Positions 34,926 through 41,261 of a stretch of 41,261 nt of DNA are shown piece by piece; positions within the stretch are counted from its first letter, which is position 1; each line of letters begins with the position of its first letter. Where the stretch lies: positions 81,373-122,633 of the forward strand of contig DAHUYG010000049.1 in NCBI GenBank assembly GCA_027315315.1, read 5' to 3'. Origin of the DNA: Acidimicrobiaceae bacterium (GTDB taxonomy: Bacteria; Actinomycetota; Acidimicrobiia; Acidimicrobiales; RAAP-2). Position numbers and translations under genes: made by a program. The notes beneath the pieces are model-generated. The model was not told the DNA's origin, did no database searches, and worked only from the letters and a program-made list of their open reading frames with translations.

Positions 34926-35530
34926 GTATCGCAACTAGCCGCCCGGGTCGCGGCCAAGAGGTTTGTCGACCCGGCCAAGGTCGGGGCTGCGGCCGATCGG
35001 ATCCTGCGCGACTCGGGGTTCGGGCGATGCCTCACCACCACGATCCGAACCGGGTACTTCGGCTAAGACTTCGATGCCGAAGCCCTCGACTGCGAGGTAC
35101 GCCTCTTGGTGGGCCACTACGCCATCACCACCTCACTCGACCAGAAAGCAGCCTCGACGGCCGACGTGGTGCGGCACTACGAGATGCTTCAAACGTCGAA
35201 CGGCGCTTTCGGGTGATGAAGGACTTCTTGGGGTTGCGACCGGTCCACCACCGGACCGAAGAGCGCGTGCGCGCCCATATCGCATTGTGCGTCATTGCCG
35301 CGGTGATCCAAGCAGTGATCGGCGAGGATCTCGCCCGCCCCGACGTCCGCGATCCCGACCTCGACGACCAGGTCATGACACCACGACGAGCCCTGGCCAA
35401 ACTGGGCAACATCCGGCTCCATCGACTCGATGCCGGACGGCCCATCGAGCTCGTGGACCGGCCCACCCCGCTGCAGCGAAGGATCCTCGAGGCCCTGGCG
35501 GTGGACACCTCACCCTGGAACCGGGCGTAA
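34926..35530 (+). pseudogene. IS1634-type transposase, 3' remnant
   Basis: C-terminal third of a DDE transposase of IS1634/IS1549 type, dead. From 34932 the frame reads QLAARVAAKRFVDPAKVGAA and TTTIRTGYFG, then stops at a TAA where a Tyr codon (TAC) is expected, and resumes DFDAEALDCEVRLLVGHYAI. Near 35185 one base is missing, so the match shifts frame to NVERRFRVMKDFLGLRPVHH, RTEERVRAHIALCVIAAVIQ and the tail to 35530. The 5' two thirds are absent. No terminal repeats were found. The element is an old insertion next to the GntR gene. Confidence 0.8.
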
Positions 35531-35878
35531 TCGCCTGACTGGGCTTTTTCAAACTGTGTTGTGTGGGGGAAACACTTTCGCGCCGCGCACCGTCGACCAG
35601 AACTTTCGCGTGACCCCAGCTGAAGTCGGGGCCGGAGGCGGCTGGATCCGCATCGCCCTCATCGGTGTCGTCCCCCCCGCCGCGGGAGCTGCGGACATCT
35701 GTGTCTTCGCTCGTCTCGGGCACCTACCGCTTTCCGGCAAGCGAACCCCTTAGGGCCTACAGCACCCGTAGACCACTAAACCAGATCCGTCTCCCCGAGA
35801 CGGATCTGGTTCAAGGCTTCATAGTTGGCGATGCTCATCGAAAGCCGCTACCCGTGGAATATTTCGGCCAGCCCCAGG
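35531..35878. other. Gap with hairpin, no gene
   Basis: This 348-base stretch follows the transposase remnant and has no gene that I can support; it may include the old IS end. Its only clear element is the hairpin at 35779-35811. Confidence 0.4.
35779..35811 (-). terminator. 15-bp perfect hairpin downstream of methyltransferase gene
   Basis: Arms 35779-35793 and 35797-35811 (AACCAGATCCGTCTC and its complement) pair perfectly around a three-base loop. On the minus strand it lies about 70 bases after the methyltransferase stop and is followed by TTTAGTGG, so only a weak T tract. It may be a terminator for that gene, or a remnant IS end. Confidence 0.5.
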
Positions 35879-36505
35879 TCAGACTCCGGCGCAAGCCTTG
35901 GCCGCCACACCTTCGAATATGTAGCCGACTGTCCTGGGGCCCTTCAGGTAGTAGTTCTCCATCCTCGCGATCTGAAATCCACTTCGACCTACGAGTTCGT
36001 CGATCGGCCGGTTCAGATGGCAGCCCCCGAACAGGCGGCGCTGCACAGGCGTCAAGCGGTCCTGCCAGCGCGATACCGCCGGCTCAGGTGATATTCCGTG
36101 CTCGACAAAGTGCAGCTCACCGCCTGGGCGCAGCACTCGATGAATCTCGGCGAGGGCGCGGTTGACATCAGGAATTGTGCAGAGCGTCCACGTGACGAGT
36201 ACGTGATCGACGCTGGCGGAATCGACGGGCAGGCACTGGCCGTCCAAACCGACGAACTCGACTGGAACCGGGCTGGCAGCCACCCGCTTGGCGGCCAACT
36301 TCCTACCCACAGTCGCGGGGTCGACGGCTCGGACCCGGCGTACCGTCGACGGGTAGTGGGGAACATTGAGTCCGGAGCCGAAGCCGACCTCGAGCACCTC
36401 ACCCGCGAGGCCTGCCGCCACGCGGGCACGGATCCGAGCGAATTCGCCGCCTCCGAGGACCACGTCGATGAAGCGTGGGAGGACCTGGTCCCGGTACAAG
36501 CTCAT
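35879..36505 (-). CDS. Class I SAM-dependent methyltransferase (UbiE/PhpK-like)
   Basis: Small methyltransferase, 208 residues from the ATG at 36505. It begins MSLYRDQVLPRFIDVVLGG and has motif I VLEVGFGSGLNVPHYP, AVDPATVGRKLAAKR, GLDGQCLPVDSASVDHVLVTWTLCTI, then EIHRVLRPGGELHFVEHG and RRLFGGCHLNRPIDELV. This type is common beside arsenic, heavy-metal or phospholipid genes, but none is nearby, so the substrate is unknown. The longer open frame to 36703 has no homology. It is bounded by transposase remnants on both sides and looks lower in GC than the housekeeping genes, consistent with acquisition. The start codon directly follows a short palindrome. Confidence 0.85.
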   Translation of the reverse strand: MSLYRDQVLPRFIDVVLGGGEFARIRARVAAGLAGEVLEVGFGSGLNVPHYPSTVRRVRAVDPATVGRKLAAKRVAASPVPVEFVGLDGQCLPVDSASVDHVLVTWTLCTIPDVNRALAEIHRVLRPGGELHFVEHGISPEPAVSRWQDRLTPVQRRLFGGCHLNRPIDELVGRSGFQIARMENYYLKGPRTVGYIFEGVAAKACAGV

Positions 36506-36522
36506 CGCGCCATCATGGCGCG
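36506..36522. promoter_or_regulatory. Palindrome at the methyltransferase start
   Basis: CGCGCCA-TCA-TGGCGCG is a perfect inverted repeat with seven-base arms, touching the ATG at 36505. On the minus strand its centre also contains CATGAT six bases before the ATG, so it may be both -10 and operator. Confidence 0.35.
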
Positions 36523-36668
36523 ATATCTCTAAACGCCCGAGGACTCCTCGAGGCGAGAAGCATCTAAAACTGACGGAGTTCCTTGACACTCCGGGGCGCC
36601 CGGAAATGGCCCCTGACCTGTGCAAAAAGATGACCTTGACCCCGCTTTCCGAGCCGGGCTCATAAGGG

Positions 36669-36773
36669 TTAGGCCTGGACGGTTGCTGCGTGGAGCGCCT
36701 CAAACTCCGCTGGAGGAACGTAGCCGAGCGAGTTGTGGAGGAGCTCGGGGCTGTAGAAGTGCTCGAGGTCCAG
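36669..36773 (-). pseudogene. IS3-type transposase (OrfB) C-terminal scrap
   Basis: The last 34 codons of a frame read LDLEHFYSPELLHNSLGYVP-PAEFEALHAATVQA and stop. The HNSLGYVPPAEFE run is the usual end of IS3-family integrase-type transposases, where NRRRLHSSLGY is typical. The upstream part of the frame (to 37016) has no transposase homology and overlaps the next gene. So only the tail remains, and the rest of the element was lost. Confidence 0.7.
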
Positions 36774-36916
36774 TCGTCGATGTTCTGCGTGAGCGTTCAG
36801 CGGATTCGTGTGTCGGTGGCTCAGGAGACCCAACCGCTTGTCAGCCGCGTCTCGGCCCATTCGGCGTGACTCTGTCTGGATGTCTGTTCGGCGCATCAGG
36901 CCGCACGTGCCTGCCT

Positions 36917-37264
36917 TCAGGACCAGATGTACTCCTCGGCGATGGCGCCCTTGTTCCAGCGGGCGACAGTTACCATGCGGCCGCCTCCCTCGAACTCGCC
37001 GACTACGCAGGTCCATTCTCCCGATCCGAACTTGATCGGGTGCGAAGTGATCTGGGGTGGTGTTCCTCCCGCGGAGTCGACGTAGGCTTTCATTGCGGCG
37101 ATGTGCTCTTCGATGCCGTGAGTGACCGGCTGGCCTTTCCAGTCGACGAGCACGTCGTTGGTGTGGTGAGCGGCGAAGACGCCGTGCCAGTCGGCGCCAT
37201 TCCAGCCTGTGAAGTCGAGGTCGTCCATACCTTGGAGGTTGTCGGAAACCTGGTCATCGCTCAT
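36917..37264 (-). CDS. SnoaL-like (NTF2-fold) protein
   Basis: A 115-residue alpha+beta-barrel protein of the polyketide-cyclase/NTF2 superfamily; ligand unknown. It shows GWNGADWHGVFAAHHTNDVL followed by HGIEEHIAAMKAYVDSA and then three strands (GEWTCVVGEFEGG, MVTVARW, AIAEEYIWS). It ends directly after the EEYIW strand, about 15 residues earlier than many relatives, perhaps trimmed by the adjacent IS scrap. AAGCGT lies six bases before the ATG. It has the same direction as the YceI gene, 73 bases apart. Confidence 0.78.
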   Translation of the reverse strand: MSDDQVSDNLQGMDDLDFTGWNGADWHGVFAAHHTNDVLVDWKGQPVTHGIEEHIAAMKAYVDSAGGTPPQITSHPIKFGSGEWTCVVGEFEGGGRMVTVARWNKGAIAEEYIWS

Positions 37265-37337
37265 GTGGTCACGCTTTCAAGTTGGAGCGGCCTGTGCTTG
37301 GCCGCTGGTTTGGGTGTCAATCGGAGGTTGAGGCGGG

Positions 37338-37934
37338 TCACTGGGACAAGGTCGCTTCGGTTTCTATGTCGAGGGTGACGTCGTCGCCGATGCGCATGCT
37401 TCCCGCCTCCTGGTTCAGTTCGGCGACGAGACCGAACTCACTTCGGGTGAGGGTCCCACGGGCCGAGAAGGAAGCGCGGGGTGTTCCGTGCGAGTCGGTG
37501 ATCGACCCGACAAAGCGCACGGTCAGTGGGACGAGCTTGGTGACACCCCTGATGGTGAGGTCGCCCAGGACGCGCCACTCACCCCTTGGGTGCTCGATGA
37601 CACGGGTGCTGCGGTAGGTCATCGTCGGGTGAGCGTCACAGTCGAGGAAGCGATCCGAGCGCAGGTCGTCGTCCCGAGCGGCGAACAGGGTGCTGATGCT
37701 GGCGGTCTCCACTGTGACCTCCAACGATGAGGCGGTCAGTTCCTCCGCGATCGTCACGGTGCCGGCGACTCGCTCGAAGCGGCCACGGACCCGGCCGACG
37801 ACGAGGTGTTGGGCTGTGAAGCCCACGAAAGTGTGCACCGGGTCGATGGCGTAGACCCCGGGGGAAGGAGCCAGTACGTGATTGACGATACGGCTGTGAT
37901 CGCCTGGGGGACCGGCACTTGGCGCATCGGTCAT
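37338..37934 (-). CDS. YceI-family protein
   Basis: Lipocalin-like beta-barrel that binds a polyisoprenoid or amphipathic ligand. It has 198 residues with the family opening YAIDPVHTFVGFTAQHLVV, then VRGRFERVAGTVTIAE, SISTLFAARDDDLRSDRFLD, HPTMTYRSTRV, and GDLTIRGVTKLVPLTVRF. No signal peptide is visible, so it is probably cytoplasmic. AGGGG about seven bases before the ATG is a ribosome site. It sits between SnoaL-like and DODA-like genes on the same strand. Confidence 0.9.
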   Translation of the reverse strand: MTDAPSAGPPGDHSRIVNHVLAPSPGVYAIDPVHTFVGFTAQHLVVGRVRGRFERVAGTVTIAEELTASSLEVTVETASISTLFAARDDDLRSDRFLDCDAHPTMTYRSTRVIEHPRGEWRVLGDLTIRGVTKLVPLTVRFVGSITDSHGTPRASFSARGTLTRSEFGLVAELNQEAGSMRIGDDVTLDIETEATLSQ

Positions 37935-38096
37935 GCTGCTACCCCTCGAAGTCTGCGGATGGCGTTCTGTCTGGTCGCGGCATCGAGCACCACCCTCATT
38001 TCAGCCCCCCCATCCCCGGGTGCAGCGCTCCCGACGCTGATCGCACCTGGAACCTGTGACGACGGTGTCCGGGCCCGGTGGCTGTCACGGAGCAAG

Positions 38097-38954
38097 TCAT
38101 AGGTTGGACTCGTCTGCCGGTACATGCGGCAGGGGAGGTGCCTCACCGGTCCCACTGAGCCCGATTTCGTTGCGGCCGAGGGCGAAGCAGGTCATGGACA
38201 GCGATCCCATGGTGTAGCCGTCGATGAGGACCCGAGTCTTCTGTTCGGCTGCATCGGCCAGCCCGGCGATGTAGAGCAGGGGGATGAAATGATCGGGTGT
38301 GGGGACGGCCAGCGGGTAGTCGGCGTCATCGACGACCGAGAGGATGTCGCCGGGGGCGGACGTCATGACCTCGGTGACCGTCTCGTTGAAGCGTCGTGCC
38401 CAGTCGAATGACCCGTCCGGCTGGTTCCAGTCGACTCGGCGCAGGTTGTGAACCACGTTGCCGCTGCCCACGATCAAGATGCCTTCATCTCGCAGCGGAG
38501 CCAGGCGGCGGCCTAGGTCGAGGTGGTAGTCGAAGGGCTTGGTGGCGTTGATGGAAAGCTGCACCACCGGGATGTCGGCGTCAGGGAAGACGTGGACCAG
38601 GACCGACCAGGTGCCGTGGTCGATCCCCCAGCTGTCGCTGTCCTGGCCCACCCAGGTCGGCTCGAGCATGTCGACGACTTTGCCGGCCAGCGCCGAGTCT
38701 CCGGGCGCTGGGTAGTCGACGGCGAACAGCTCGTCGGGGAAGCCGTAGAAGTCATGGATGGTCCGAGGCTGAGCCATCGAGGTCACGGCGGTGGCGTTGG
38801 TGTACCAATGGGCCGAAATAGATAGAACGCCCGCCGGGCGGCCGACGCTCTCACCAAGGGCCCGCCACGCCTCGGTATAACGGTTGTGGTCGAGGGCGTT
38901 CATGGGATTCCCATGGCCCAAGAAGGCAGCCGGGACCCGGGCCGCCTCAGTCAC
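38097..38954 (-). CDS. DODA/YgiD-type class III extradiol dioxygenase
   Basis: LigB-superfamily, metal-dependent ring-cleaving dioxygenase related to 4,5-DOPA dioxygenase. The 285 residues from the GTG at 38954 begin [22 protein letters not shown] with the first metal His. Further metal and catalytic His are in [22 protein letters not shown], and [13 protein letters not shown]. The start lacks its own ribosome site; the best site (AAGGAGG, 39001-39007) is 46 bases upstream and serves a short overlapping frame (38947-38994). The natural substrate is unknown. Confidence 0.88.
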   Translation of the reverse strand: MTEAARVPAAFLGHGNPMNALDHNRYTEAWRALGESVGRPAGVLSISAHWYTNATAVTSMAQPRTIHDFYGFPDELFAVDYPAPGDSALAGKVVDMLEPTWVGQDSDSWGIDHGTWSVLVHVFPDADIPVVQLSINATKPFDYHLDLGRRLAPLRDEGILIVGSGNVVHNLRRVDWNQPDGSFDWARRFNETVTEVMTSAPGDILSVVDDADYPLAVPTPDHFIPLLYIAGLADAAEQKTRVLIDGYTMGSLSMTCFALGRNEIGLSGTGEAPPLPHVPADESNL

Positions 38955-38994
38955 CGGAATACCCGAGCAAGGTTGGTCTCGCAGGTCTAGCCAC
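38947..38994 (-). CDS. Possible 15-codon leader ORF overlapping the dioxygenase start
   Basis: A GTG at 38994, six bases after a strong AAGGAGG (39001-39007), opens a 15-codon frame that reads [15 protein letters not shown] and ends in TGA at 38947-38949. The dioxygenase GTG (38954) is inside its last codons, in another frame. Translation of the leader would bring ribosomes to the dioxygenase start. Confidence 0.4.
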   Translation of the reverse strand: MARPARPTLLGYSGD

Positions 38995-39007
38995 GATGTG
39001 CCTCCTT

Positions 39008-39477
39008 GATCGAGCGTATCGTCGCACCTGACAGCGCAACGGTTCTGACGACCACTGTGAGGACCGACTGTGAGCGTGAGCACCGCGACGGACCTAGCGT
39101 GCGGAGCCACTTTCGTCGGGACCTGGGAAGAGTTGAGTGGGCCGACAGAGCCTCGTTGGGAGACCGCCCGCTGGACTTTCTTGTAGAGCGGTCGCGACTA
39201 CCTCGCGGTCTGGGAGTCGCTGGCTATGGCGATGGTCTGCCGGGAGATCGAGTTGGTCAGCCGGGGAACCGGTGACATTGCGATCGCGGGGATGTCACCC
39301 CGGAAGCGGTTGGCGGCCTGGGTGCCCGGGGCGTCCGCGGTTACCTTTGCGGAGGTCCGCTGGTCTCGGCCCGGTCTTGCAGTTTCCGGTGGATGCGGTT
39401 TCTCGAATGCGCCGGCGGCGATGACATTGGTACGGATGTCGTCGTCCCCCAGCTCCGAGGCCAGAGTCTCGCGGTGA
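39008..39477. other. Gap with no recognised gene
   Basis: This 470-base stretch between the dioxygenase leader and the amidohydrolase holds only short frames without recognisable content. The dioxygenase promoter should be in the left part; no consensus hexamers stand out. The DNA reads like decayed coding sequence but I cannot name a source. Confidence 0.35.
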
Positions 39478-40746
39478 TTAGGTGCTAAAAGCGTCGAGAG
39501 CGGCCACGACCATGGTCTGCACGCCTGCTTCGATGGTGGGGTGCAGCACGGGGGCGAACGCCGGGTTGTGGTTGGTGGGTATGTCCTGGGCGACCCGCCC
39601 CGCGGCCTGCGCGGCCCGGTAGGTGTCGGGATCGGTGCCTCCGAGATACCAGAAGACCGACGGGACGCCCCATTCGGTGCCAAACGAGCCGAAGTCTTCG
39701 CTGGCCGCATACGGGGCGGTCAGCTCGTCGACGCGGTCGTCACCGAAATGGGTCCGCAGGGCGGCGGCTACCCGGCCGGTCCGCTCGGCGTCGTTGACGG
39801 TCAGCGGGTAGTGCTCGGTGGCGGTGATCTCCGGCGGTTTCGGCGCCCCCGAGGCCTGCGCTTCGGCGTTGACGATGCGTTCGATGGCATCGAGAGTGTG
39901 CCGCCTGATCGCCTCGTCGAAGCTGCGGACGTTGATTTTGAGGACCGCCTCGTCGGGGATGACATTGTCCTTGGTCCCGGCCTGCAGTGCTCCGATTGTG
40001 ACCACCACCGCCTGGGAGGCTGCGGTCTCGCGGGAGACGATGGTCTGCAGTCTCATGACGGTCGCCGCGGCCATGACCACCGGGTCCACGCTGGACTCGG
40101 GCATCGAGCCATGGGCGCCTCGCCCGAACAGGCGTACCTGCAGGCTGTCAGCGGCCGCCTGGGTGGTGCCAGGCCGGTAGCCGATCCGGCCCGCTATGCC
40201 CGGCATCACGTGCTGGCCCAGGATGACCTTCGGTTTCGGGAACCGATCGAACAGGCCGTCGTCGATCATGGCCTGGGCCCCTTGGGCGGTCTCCTCGGCC
40301 GGCTGGAACACTGCCATGAGGGTGCCCTTCCACGACCCCGCGGCACCGGCCAAGAGGCTGGCTGTGCCCGCCAGCCAGGAGACGTGCATGTCGTGCCCGC
40401 AGGCGTGCATGACCGGCACCTCGTTGCCGTCGCTGTCGGTGCCGACCTCGGCGCTGGCGTAGGGCAGTCCGGTGGCCTCCTTCACCGGCAGGGCGTCCAT
40501 ATCGGCTCGGAGCATCACCGTCGGTCCGTTTCCATTGTGCAGCAGCCCGACGACCCCGGTACCGCCGACCCCGGCGGTTACCTCGAAACCTGCCTGGCGT
40601 AGGTGAGCCGCCGCCTTCTCTGCCGTGCGGTGCTCCCGTAGTGACAGTTCGGGGTGGGCGTGCAGATCACGATAGAAGCCTTCGAGATCGCCCAAGATGT
40701 CATCCAAGCGACCAAGGACAGACCGGATCTGGCTGGTATCGGACAA
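39478..40746 (-). CDS. M20-family amidohydrolase/carboxypeptidase
   Basis: Two-metal hydrolase of the M20D type (N-acyl amino acid or hippurate-like amidohydrolases). The 422 residues show LHAHPELSLREHRTAEK, LRADMDALPVKE, HACGHDMHVSWLAG, FQPAEETAQGAQAMI with the general base Glu, LGQHVMPGI, and a lid domain (GRGAHGSMPESSVDP). It ends with IPTNHNPAFAPV. Three in-frame starts exist; TTG at 40746 is preferred because AAGGAGG (40752-40758) sits five bases ahead. The alternative TTG at 40764 would place that site inside the gene. It is divergent from the TRIC-like gene with about 20 bases between them. Confidence 0.9.
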   Translation of the reverse strand: MSDTSQIRSVLGRLDDILGDLEGFYRDLHAHPELSLREHRTAEKAAAHLRQAGFEVTAGVGGTGVVGLLHNGNGPTVMLRADMDALPVKEATGLPYASAEVGTDSDGNEVPVMHACGHDMHVSWLAGTASLLAGAAGSWKGTLMAVFQPAEETAQGAQAMIDDGLFDRFPKPKVILGQHVMPGIAGRIGYRPGTTQAAADSLQVRLFGRGAHGSMPESSVDPVVMAAATVMRLQTIVSRETAASQAVVVTIGALQAGTKDNVIPDEAVLKINVRSFDEAIRRHTLDAIERIVNAEAQASGAPKPPEITATEHYPLTVNDAERTGRVAAALRTHFGDDRVDELTAPYAASEDFGSFGTEWGVPSVFWYLGGTDPDTYRAAQAAGRVAQDIPTNHNPAFAPVLHPTIEAGVQTMVVAALDAFST

Positions 40747-40766
40747 GGCCACCTCCTTACGCAAGG

Positions 40767-41261
40767 ATGCCAGGAATGGTCCAGGGTTTCGACCCCACGT
40801 TGATCCTGTGGCTCAACCTCATCGGCACGTTCGTGTTCGGCCTCAGCGGGGGCCTGGCCGCCGTGAAGGCCCGGCTCGATCTCTTCGGCGTACTGGTTCT
40901 CGCGCTGGTCGTCGCCCTCGCCGGCGGCATCATCCGAGATCTGCTGATCGGCACTCCCCCGGCCACCTTCCGGGACTGGCGCTATCTGGCCGCCGCAGGC
41001 GCAGCCGGGGTGGTCACCTTCGCCGCCCGCCCCTTACTCGAGCGCCTCTGGAACATCGTCCTGATCTTCGACGCCGCCGGGCTCGCGCTGTTCTGTGTCA
41101 CCGGGGCTGCTAAAGCCGTCGAGGTCCGCCTGGGGCCGGCCCAGGCCATCATCCTTGGTGCCATCACCGGCATCGGCGGCGGAATGCTCCGCGACGTCAT
41201 GATCCGCGAGATACCTGTCGAGTTGCAACACGACCTCTATGCGGTGACTGCACTCGCTGTC
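40767..41261 (+). CDS. TRIC/UPF0126-family membrane protein, N-terminal part
   Basis: Cation-channel-like membrane protein of the TRIC (YadS/UPF0126) family; the gene runs off the window end. The 165 residues visible include helix 1 LILWLNLIGTFVFGLSGGLA, then VALAGGIIRDLLIGTPPATF, a second repeat with IVLIFDAAGLALFCVTGAAK and AIILGAITGIGGGMLRDVMI. The paired GG-x2-RD motifs are the family mark. The ATG at 40767 or the in-frame ATG at 40776 could be the start; neither has a good ribosome site. Confidence 0.88.
   Translation, partial: MPGMVQGFDPTLILWLNLIGTFVFGLSGGLAAVKARLDLFGVLVLALVVALAGGIIRDLLIGTPPATFRDWRYLAAAGAAGVVTFAARPLLERLWNIVLIFDAAGLALFCVTGAAKAVEVRLGPAQAIILGAITGIGGGMLRDVMIREIPVELQHDLYAVTALAV

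Noticed and set aside
37931-38155. A 74-codon frame upstream of the YceI gene
   Set aside because: Its stop overlaps the YceI start, but the sequence has no family features and no ribosome site; composition looks random.
39198-39710. A 170-codon minus-strand frame and an 83-codon plus frame downstream of the amidohydrolase
   Set aside because: One half is a shadow of the amidohydrolase and the rest has no recognisable content.

Overview
The window is high-GC DNA from a bacterium, most likely an actinobacterium. A member of the Acidimicrobiia or a related deep lineage is my best guess, but that is inference from gene content and style, not a database result. Pointers are the dnaK-grpE-dnaJ-hspR order with a HAIR-like operator, the DUF2510-type membrane protein, many GTG/TTG starts with 4-base stop/start overlaps, several probable leaderless genes, and tRNA genes with encoded CCA.

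Bases 1 to about 25.6 kb are a dense housekeeping block. It opens with the 3' end of an ammonium transporter gene and its PII regulator gene, followed by a convergent phosphoglycerate mutase. Next is a heat-shock operon, dnaK-grpE-dnaJ-hspR-clpB, with a candidate HspR operator in front. A purine/pyrimidine cluster follows: purA-purD-purB-purC-purS-purQ, an opposite-strand conserved hypothetical gene, purL, an opposite-strand PHP phosphoesterase, then purF-purM-pyrE. PurS, PurQ and the short-form PurL together make the three-subunit FGAM synthetase. Behind these lie a class II aldolase, tandem tRNA-Asp and tRNA-Phe, a START/SRPBCC-fold protein, a DsbA/FrnE-like oxidoreductase and a methyltransferase.

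From about 25.9 to 34.8 kb there is an accessory sulfur/molybdenum cassette on the minus strand. In transcription order it holds a broken sulfide:quinone oxidoreductase gene, a metallo-beta-lactamase/rhodanese fusion, a 16-cysteine ferredoxin fused to an NrfD-type membrane anchor, a 990-residue molybdopterin oxidoreductase without a Tat signal, and a TorD-like chaperone. A GntR/UTRA regulator is divergent from it, and the two are separated by a perfect 48-bp palindrome that looks like an operator. The gene set suggests sulfide to persulfide to sulfite (or thiosulfate), with the molybdoenzyme exchanging electrons with quinone. Two details weaken the simple reading: the SQR gene is frameshifted, and the MBL enzyme lacks the usual Asp metal ligand.

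From 34.9 to 37 kb is a graveyard of transposase remnants (IS1634-like and IS3-like) around a small methyltransferase gene. The window ends with a SnoaL-like protein, a YceI protein, a DODA/YgiD-type dioxygenase preceded by a short overlapping leader ORF, an M20 amidohydrolase and a truncated TRIC/UPF0126 membrane protein.
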